A stretch of DNA of 64,000 nucleotides from Arthrobacter silvisoli (GTDB lineage Bacteria; Actinomycetota; Actinomycetes; Actinomycetales; Micrococcaceae), in the NCBI RefSeq assembly GCF_003369445.1, contig NZ_QRCU01000032.1, positions 1-64,000 of the forward strand, read 5' to 3'. The notes beneath the pieces were generated by a model that made no database searches, was not told the DNA's origin, and saw nothing but the letters and a program-made list of their open reading frames with translations. Below are positions 59,121 to 64,000 of this stretch, piece by piece; position 1 is the first letter of the stretch, and every line of letters starts with the position of its first letter. Position numbers and translations under genes: made by a program.

Positions 59121-60254
59121 ATGGAAACGACAGCAGCGGAAGTCAGCACCAGCAGCATCCACCAGTTTCGGATAAGCGTTCCCCAAGCAGAGCTCGATGA
59201 TCTTCATGAAAGGCTGGACCGAACCCTATGGGCGGACCAACTTCCGGACTCAGGCTCGGAGTACGGCGTTCCCGTGGACAGGGTCCGGCGACTCCTGGCC
59301 CACTGGCGCCATGGCTTTGACTGGCGCGCCTTCGAGGCCAGGATAAACAGTTACCCGCAGTTCATTACCGAGATCGATGGGCAGAAGATTCATTTCCTGC
59401 ACGTCCGGAGCGGCAAGGCGGACGCAACAGGGCTCATTCTCACCCACGGCTGGCCGGGTTCCATCGTGGAATACCTCGACCTCATCGACCCTCTGGTTGC
59501 CGCCGGCTACGACGTGGTGGTTCCTTCAACGCCCGGCTTTGGTTTTTCGGGCCCCACAAGCGAGCGGGGCTGGGACCAGTACCGGGTGGCCAAGGCTTGG
59601 GTGGAACTGATGTCGCGGCTTGGGTACGAACGCTACGGGGCCGTCGGGAATGACGGCGGGTCCATCATCTCCCCGGAGGTCGGGCGCTTGGACCCCACCC
59701 ACGTCATTGGTGTCCACGTCACCCAGCTGTTCTCCTTCCCCACCGGTGATCCAACGGAGCTGGCAGAGCTGACACCCGAGGAAGAAGCTGCGATCGAGCA
59801 CTTGACCTGGTTCTGGCAGAACATGGGTGCTTTCAACCAGCTGCAGTCGCAGTCTCCCCAGACCTTGGCCCATGCTTTGGCCGATTCGCCTGCAGGCCTT
59901 CTTGGCTGGAACAGCCAGCTCTTCGGGGACGATCTTGACGCCGACTTCATCGTGGCCAATGTCGCCGTCTACTGGTTCACCCGGACCATGGCCTCGTCCG
60001 TGCGCTTCTACTACGAGATGGCCAAGTCCCAGGAACGCCCGGCAGGACCAACCGTGGTGCCCATTGCCCTCGCGGCGGGAGGGCGGGATTTCCAGTCCAT
60101 CCGGCGCTTCGCCAAGCGCGACCACAACAACATCGCAGCCTGGACGGTCTATCCGGAGCACGGCCATTACGCGGCCCACGAAGCGCCGGAGGCCATCGCC
60201 GCCGACATCGTCCGTTTTTATGGCGGGCTCGCTGCCCCCTCGCAGGACGCGTAG
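59121..60254 (+). CDS. epoxide hydrolase (EHN-domain alpha/beta hydrolase)
   Basis: A 377-residue hydrolase with the N-terminal EHN domain (HQFRISVPQAELDDLHERLDRTLW, about 14-38) typical of microsomal-type epoxide hydrolases. The oxyanion motif is HGWPGS (109-114), and the nucleophile Asp178 sits in GNDGG (the usual GGDWG is altered). A His in EHGHYAAHEAPE near the C-terminus completes the triad. It opens epoxides to diols. Start ATG 59121 has GGGAG seven bases upstream. Controlled by the divergent TetR. Confidence 0.9.
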   Translation: METTAAEVSTSSIHQFRISVPQAELDDLHERLDRTLWADQLPDSGSEYGVPVDRVRRLLAHWRHGFDWRAFEARINSYPQFITEIDGQKIHFLHVRSGKADATGLILTHGWPGSIVEYLDLIDPLVAAGYDVVVPSTPGFGFSGPTSERGWDQYRVAKAWVELMSRLGYERYGAVGNDGGSIISPEVGRLDPTHVIGVHVTQLFSFPTGDPTELAELTPEEEAAIEHLTWFWQNMGAFNQLQSQSPQTLAHALADSPAGLLGWNSQLFGDDLDADFIVANVAVYWFTRTMASSVRFYYEMAKSQERPAGPTVVPIALAAGGRDFQSIRRFAKRDHNNIAAWTVYPEHGHYAAHEAPEAIAADIVRFYGGLAAPSQDA

Positions 60255-60300
60255 TTTGCTCCCAAAGCTCCGGTCCGAAGCTCGGCAAACCACTGAGGCA

Positions 60301-60332
60301 GATTCCCTGGACAGGCCGCTGTCCAGGGAATC
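60301..60332 (+). terminator. perfect 14-bp hairpin after epoxide hydrolase
   Basis: GATTCCCTGGACAG (60301-60314) pairs perfectly with CTGTCCAGGGAATC (60319-60332) around a 4-base loop. No T-run follows. It lies 46 bases after the epoxide hydrolase stop. Confidence 0.7.
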
Positions 60333-60409
60333 TCCACTTCTGCCGGGCCGGCGGCTCGGGCCATGGGGGACCGCCCAGAAAGTGAAGACGCCGCGGTCTC
60401 CGCCGCCAA

Positions 60410-60439
60410 TAAGTGCACTATGATGCACATATGCACTTA
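60410..60439 (+). promoter_or_regulatory. ArsR-type operator
   Basis: TAAGTGCA (60410-60417) and TGCACTTA (60432-60439) are perfect 8-base inverted arms. TGCACATATGCA (60424-60435) is another palindrome inside. They lie 15 bases before the MFS start and are the likely operator for the ArsR encoded second in the operon. Confidence 0.6.
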
Positions 60440-60453
60440 ATTGAGGGGAACTG

Positions 60454-61779
60454 ATGCTGTCGGTGCTGCGGAACAGTACCTACCGGCTGCTGTTCTCCGC
60501 CCAGATCGTGGCTCTCCTGGGTACGGGGCTGCTCACTGTTGCCCTCGGCCTGCTGGCCTTTGACCTGGCCGGAAAGGAGGCCGGTGCCGTCCTCGGCACG
60601 GCCCTGACCATCAAGATGGCCGCCTACGTGGGCTTCGCTCCGGTGATCAACGCCCTCTTGGCCCATGCACCGAAGAAGCCGGTGCTCATCGGGGCCGATC
60701 TGCTGCGCGCAGCGATGGCCTTGTGCCTGCCTTTCATCACCGAGGCGTGGCAGATCTACGTGGTGATCTTCCTGCTGCAGTCCGCCTCGGCGACGTTCAC
60801 CCCGGCGTTCCAGTCGTTGATCCCGGTGGTCCTCCCGGCGGAGCGGGACTACACCCGCGCCCTTTCCCTTTCCCGGCTGGCCTACGACCTGGAGGCGCTG
60901 GCCAGCCCGGCGATCGCGGCCCTGCTGCTGACCGTGCTGAGCTACAACAAGGTGTTCCTCGGCACGGTGGCGGGTTTCCTGCTCTCGGCATTCCTGGTGG
61001 TCCGCTCCGCTTTGCCCGCAAGCGGGGCCGGCGCTTCGGGGAGACCGCACGGCAAGGAGGCTCCGGCGTCGTTGTGGCACCGCACCACCCTTGGTGCCAG
61101 GATCTTCTGGCGGACCCCCAAACTGCGTTCGCTGCTGGCCCTGAACCTGGTGGTTGCCGCACCCACGGCGCTGGTCCTGGTGAACACGGTTGTCTATGTC
61201 CGGGAGGTGCTGCACCGGCCGGAGACGGACCTTGCCTTGGCCCTGGCCTGTTTCGGGGTGGGTTCCATGACGGTGGCGCTCGGTGCGCCCCGCCTGCTCG
61301 AGCGCTTCGGGGACCGTGCGGTCATGCTCACCGGTGCGGCCGTCATCCCCGTGGTCATGGCCGGTGCCACGGCCCTGACATTCCTTGCGGAGCGCGGCCG
61401 CACTTCTTCAGCTGCCAGTTCGGGGGCTGCCTGGTGGTGGATGCTGGGCCTGTGGCTCCTCCTTGGCGCCGGCAACTCGACGGTCCTGACGCCGTCGGCC
61501 CGTCTGCTGCGTGAAGCCTCGGATGAGGTGACGGGGCCCTATGTGTTCACCGCCCAGTTTTCGCTGTCGCACGCCTGCTACATCCTCACCTATCCGCTGG
61601 CGGGCTGGCTGGGTGCCGCGGCGGGACTCGGCCCGGCTGCCCTCGCGCTGGCTTTTGTTGCGATGATTGGCGGTACGGGCGCATTCCTCTCCTGGCCGCG
61701 CAGGCGCGGGGACCGCCTCCGGACCCCGCCCGGCCAACGGGGAAGCCGCGGAACTCAAGGAATAGGAGCAGGCCTTTGA
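60454..61779 (+). CDS. MFS transporter, heavy-metal/drug exporter-like
   Basis: A 441-residue transporter with about twelve helices. It begins STYRLLFSAQIVALLGTGLLTVALGLLAFDLAG and shows LASPAIAALLLTVLSYNKVFLGTVAGFLLS, the pattern of NreB/ArsR-linked MFS exporters (EntS-type). A basic C-terminal tail follows the last helix. It is coupled to an ArsR gene by a TTGA overlap and probably exports a metal or toxic anion when the ArsR releases the operator upstream. SD GAGGGG is five bases before the ATG. Confidence 0.85.
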   Translation: MLSVLRNSTYRLLFSAQIVALLGTGLLTVALGLLAFDLAGKEAGAVLGTALTIKMAAYVGFAPVINALLAHAPKKPVLIGADLLRAAMALCLPFITEAWQIYVVIFLLQSASATFTPAFQSLIPVVLPAERDYTRALSLSRLAYDLEALASPAIAALLLTVLSYNKVFLGTVAGFLLSAFLVVRSALPASGAGASGRPHGKEAPASLWHRTTLGARIFWRTPKLRSLLALNLVVAAPTALVLVNTVVYVREVLHRPETDLALALACFGVGSMTVALGAPRLLERFGDRAVMLTGAAVIPVVMAGATALTFLAERGRTSSAASSGAAWWWMLGLWLLLGAGNSTVLTPSARLLREASDEVTGPYVFTAQFSLSHACYILTYPLAGWLGAAAGLGPAALALAFVAMIGGTGAFLSWPRRRGDRLRTPPGQRGSRGTQGIGAGL

Positions 61780-62162
61780 GCATGGCCAACGCCACCAGCA
61801 GTGCCACCACGAAGCGGCAAGACCCCGCGCCGTCGCTGGTCCACGAGGTCACGCCCGACGCCGGGCTGCTGGACGCGGCCGCCGGGACGCTGCGGATGCT
61901 CGCCGAACCCACCCGGCTGCACCTGCTCTGGCAGCTGACGTCGGGTCCCAAGTCAGTCACCGAACTCACCGAAGTGGCCGACGTTCCGCGTACCGTGGTC
62001 AGCCAGCATCTGGCGAAGCTGCGGCTCAGCGGCCTCGTGGACACCCGCAAGGACGGCCGGCACGTCATCTACTCCCTGCACGACGGCCACCTGGTCCGGC
62101 TCATCCGCGAAACCCTGAACCACGCCGACCACCAGCTCACCGGCGAACCGTCCCACGGCTGA
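61776..62162 (+). CDS. ArsR-family regulator
   Basis: A 128-residue winged-helix repressor. The HTH is GTLRMLAEPTRLHLLWQLTSGPKSVTELTEVADVPRTVVSQHLAKLRLSGLVDTRKDGRHVIYSL (about 37-101), with recognition helix TVVSQHLAKL. No Cys residues are present, so metal sensing would need His (DGHLVRLI...NHADHQ near the C-terminus). The TTG start 61776 has AGGAG seven bases upstream and overlaps the MFS stop. It probably represses its own operon through the 60410-60439 palindrome. Confidence 0.9.
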   Translation: MSMANATSSATTKRQDPAPSLVHEVTPDAGLLDAAAGTLRMLAEPTRLHLLWQLTSGPKSVTELTEVADVPRTVVSQHLAKLRLSGLVDTRKDGRHVIYSLHDGHLVRLIRETLNHADHQLTGEPSHG

Positions 62163-62198
62163 CGCGGCCACGCTGAGGCGGCCCGGTCCGCGTCCCGG

Positions 62199-62555
62199 TC
62201 AGTACCGGTTCGGTAGCGGCGTCCTGATGATGTGCGGCAGCTGCGAAATGATGCTCACAATGAAGATGAAGTACGCGATGAAAAACAGGCACGCTGCGAT
62301 GAACAGGCCGATCCCCACCCAGCCCATGATCCTTCCGTCCTGGGCAGGGACTCCGTAGGCCTCGGCCTTCTTGGATTGCATGATCGCCAGCGGACCGAAA
62401 ACCACGCCTATGGACACGATCCCGAGCACCCCGAACACGGCGGCTAACCGGGCATGCTTCATGCCTTCGAGATACCAGCGCAGCTGGCCCTGGGTGACCG
62501 GCGTCTGGTCGGGCTGCGGGTATCCGGGCTGGAGACCCGGCGGTGGTGTGGTCAT
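62199..62555 (-). CDS. DUF4190-type membrane protein
   Basis: A 118-residue protein: a Pro/Gln-rich N-terminus (PPPGLQPGYPQPDQTPVTQGQ) and then two transmembrane helices (about 38-62 and 76-105) separated by QSKKAEAYGVPAQDGRIMGW. This is the common small two-helix DUF4190 pattern of actinobacterial envelope proteins. Function unknown. It is on its own between the ArsR gene and the penicillin-binding protein. Confidence 0.7.
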   Translation of the reverse strand: MTTPPPGLQPGYPQPDQTPVTQGQLRWYLEGMKHARLAAVFGVLGIVSIGVVFGPLAIMQSKKAEAYGVPAQDGRIMGWVGIGLFIAACLFFIAYFIFIVSIISQLPHIIRTPLPNRY

Positions 62556-62643
62556 GCGTTCCCCCTCGATGCTTGCTTTCCGGTGCGGGCCTCACTGAAG
62601 ATCCCGTGACAGGCTGAGGATATGTCCTGGCCGCAAGCAGGCA

Positions 62644-64000
62644 CTACCCCGCCGCGGTCAGGAATTCCTTGAGCAGCGGTCCGCTGGTGGTGGCGCCGAG
62701 GCCCCCGTCCTCCACGAACACCGCCACGGCCAGGTCGCCGTGCACGGCCACGATCCAGGCGTGGGTCTTGGGCGGGTTGTCCTTGCCGAACTCCGCGGTC
62801 CCTGTCTTGGCGCCAACCGGGGCACCGGGCACCTGCGCCAGGAAGCCGGCATGGCCGGAGGTCACCACGGCGCGCATCATGTCGCTGAGGGCTGCCGCTT
62901 CGGCCTTCGTCACCGGTTTCGCGATCGCCGGAGCCGTAGCGGAAGCCGACGACGACGGCGAGGAACCCGCCGAGGGCGAGGCGCCGCCGTCGGACGCACC
63001 GCCGTCGCCGCCTTGGGCGCCGCTGTTAAGGACCAACTGCGGCGACACGGGAGCGCCGTGCCCCACGGAAGCAGCCATCACCGCCGCTGCGAGCGGCGAG
63101 AGCAGCACCTTGCCCTGGCCGATCATGGACGCGGCGTGCTCGGTGCCTTCGGCGGTGCCGGGGACGGAGCCGAGGAAGGCGTCGGCGCCCAGCTTGGGCG
63201 CTTCGACGGCCACTCCGAGGGACGTGGCCGCGGATTCGAGCTGCTGCTGGCTGACCTTGTCCCGGGCGGAAATGAAGGCCGTGTTGCAGGAGTGCGCGAA
63301 GGCCTCCCGGAGCGGGACCGATCCCAGCGACGACGCGGGGTAGCCCTCGGCGTTCTTGAAGGTCCGGCCGTCAACGGTGAGGGTGGGCGTGCACTCGACC
63401 TTGGAGTCGGGGGTCATGCCGTCGCGGAACATCGCCAGGGAATCGACGATCTTGAACGTGGAGCCGGGAGCATACTGGCCCAGCATGGCGGTGTTGTAGC
63501 CGTTGCTGCCTGGGCCGGACGCGGCGGCGAGCACGGCCCCCGTGGAGGGCCGGATCGCCACAATGGCCGACGCCGGGCCGATGTCCGCCAGGGTGGTCTC
63601 GGCCAGCTGCTGCAGCTTCACGTCCAGCGTGGTCTTCAGCGAGGTGCCGTCCGTGGCCGGGACTTCGAACAGGGTGCGCGGTTCCGGGGTGGTGCCTTCG
63701 GCCGGCGCGTCCTGTCCGGAAGCGGGCACGGCCGCCACCACCAGGCCGTCCTTGCCGCGCAGCAGCGAGTCGTACTTTTCCTGCAGGCCGCCGGTGCCGA
63801 CGATGTCCCCGGCCTTGAGCGCGCCTTTGGACTTTTCGATCTGTTCGGCGCTGGCCTGGCCCACGGCACCCAGGACGGGGCGGGCGAAGGTGCGGCTCGG
63901 TGCCAGCGGCATGGTGTCGGCCAGGGCTACCGCTCCCGGGATGGCCTTCAGCTTGGCCTCGGTGATCTCCGCGGTGAAGCCACGCAGCACAATCGCCTCC
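62644..64000 (-). CDS. penicillin-binding protein, class B (5' end outside window)
   Basis: The visible 450 residues cover most of the transpeptidase domain of a class B PBP and the preceding NTF2-like (MecA_N) region. Catalytic motifs are all present: the SxxK serine in APGSTFKI, SCN in AHSCNTAFI, and KTG in GAKTGTAEF. A Ser/Gly/Pro-rich insert (about GGDGGASDGGASPSAGSSPSSSAS) lies before the last motif. It cross-links peptidoglycan outside the membrane. The frame stays open to the window end, so the start and membrane anchor are missing. Confidence 0.93.
   Translation of the reverse strand, partial: EAIVLRGFTAEITEAKLKAIPGAVALADTMPLAPSRTFARPVLGAVGQASAEQIEKSKGALKAGDIVGTGGLQEKYDSLLRGKDGLVVAAVPASGQDAPAEGTTPEPRTLFEVPATDGTSLKTTLDVKLQQLAETTLADIGPASAIVAIRPSTGAVLAAASGPGSNGYNTAMLGQYAPGSTFKIVDSLAMFRDGMTPDSKVECTPTLTVDGRTFKNAEGYPASSLGSVPLREAFAHSCNTAFISARDKVSQQQLESAATSLGVAVEAPKLGADAFLGSVPGTAEGTEHAASMIGQGKVLLSPLAAAVMAASVGHGAPVSPQLVLNSGAQGGDGGASDGGASPSAGSSPSSSASATAPAIAKPVTKAEAAALSDMMRAVVTSGHAGFLAQVPGAPVGAKTGTAEFGKDNPPKTHAWIVAVHGDLAVAVFVEDGGLGATTSGPLLKEFLTAAG

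Overview
The window is high-GC chromosomal DNA from an actinobacterium. The gene content (dnaB close to rpsF-ssb-rpsR-rplI, a CE1759-type FMN reductase, CGNR zinc-finger regulator, DUF1345 protein, bifunctional PAP2/diacylglycerol kinase, frequent GTG/TTG starts) suggests Arthrobacter sensu lato (Micrococcaceae). That assignment is an inference, because no 16S rRNA is present. Coding density is high, and many neighbouring genes overlap by 4 bases (ATGA or GTGA), which points to translationally coupled operons.

Layout. 1-7400: small transport and metabolism genes (EamA exporter divergent from a CGNR regulator, HdeD-like and MATE membrane proteins, DoxX, an AztD-like zinc lipoprotein behind a Zur-like box, a double-hotdog thioesterase). 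7416-10494: replicative helicase dnaB, then a 640-base gene-free region with three perfect DnaA boxes, then two membrane-anchored proteins carrying L7/L12-like modules. 10597-16267: TFIIB-type zinc protein, FMN reductase, PhzF, the rpsF-ssb-rpsR-rplI operon with a structured leader, ynfA, tRNA-Leu(GAG), a 54-residue membrane protein and a DUF1345 protein. 16337-27124: an accessory surface-polysaccharide region with a secreted DNRLRE/Ig-like protein and a nine-gene operon (three GT2 glycosyltransferases, an HprK-like P-loop protein, a flippase, a large membrane protein, two small membrane proteins, a metallophosphoesterase).

27407-40470: M18 aminopeptidase, an internally deleted intradiol dioxygenase remnant, a TetR regulator with its operators, three small hypothetical proteins, an ABC-2 exporter with a two-component system downstream, a PAP2/diacylglycerol kinase fusion and a separate PAP2 phosphatase, then an acetyltransferase-TetR-MFS operon. 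40890-48243: a complete polyol (mannitol-type) catabolic locus with kinase, SorC-type regulator, binding-protein ABC importer and mannitol dehydrogenase. 48280-53149: ABC-F protein, membrane protein, FAD monooxygenase and a diguanylate cyclase. 53267-58332: a LysR-controlled operon with a metabolite/H+ symporter, an M20 amidohydrolase and an amidase, which looks like uptake and hydrolysis of an N-carbamoyl, ureido or amide compound. 58311-62162: TetR/epoxide hydrolase divergon and MFS-ArsR operon. 62199-64000: DUF4190 protein and a class B penicillin-binding protein cut by the window end.

Most interesting items: the DnaA-box cluster beside dnaB, the uncharacterised polysaccharide operon with its HprK-like kinase, the candidate S6:S18 autoregulatory leader, the L7/L12-like membrane proteins, and many palindromic operators that tie regulators to adjacent genes. 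No CRISPR array, prophage, insertion sequence or known defence system was seen.
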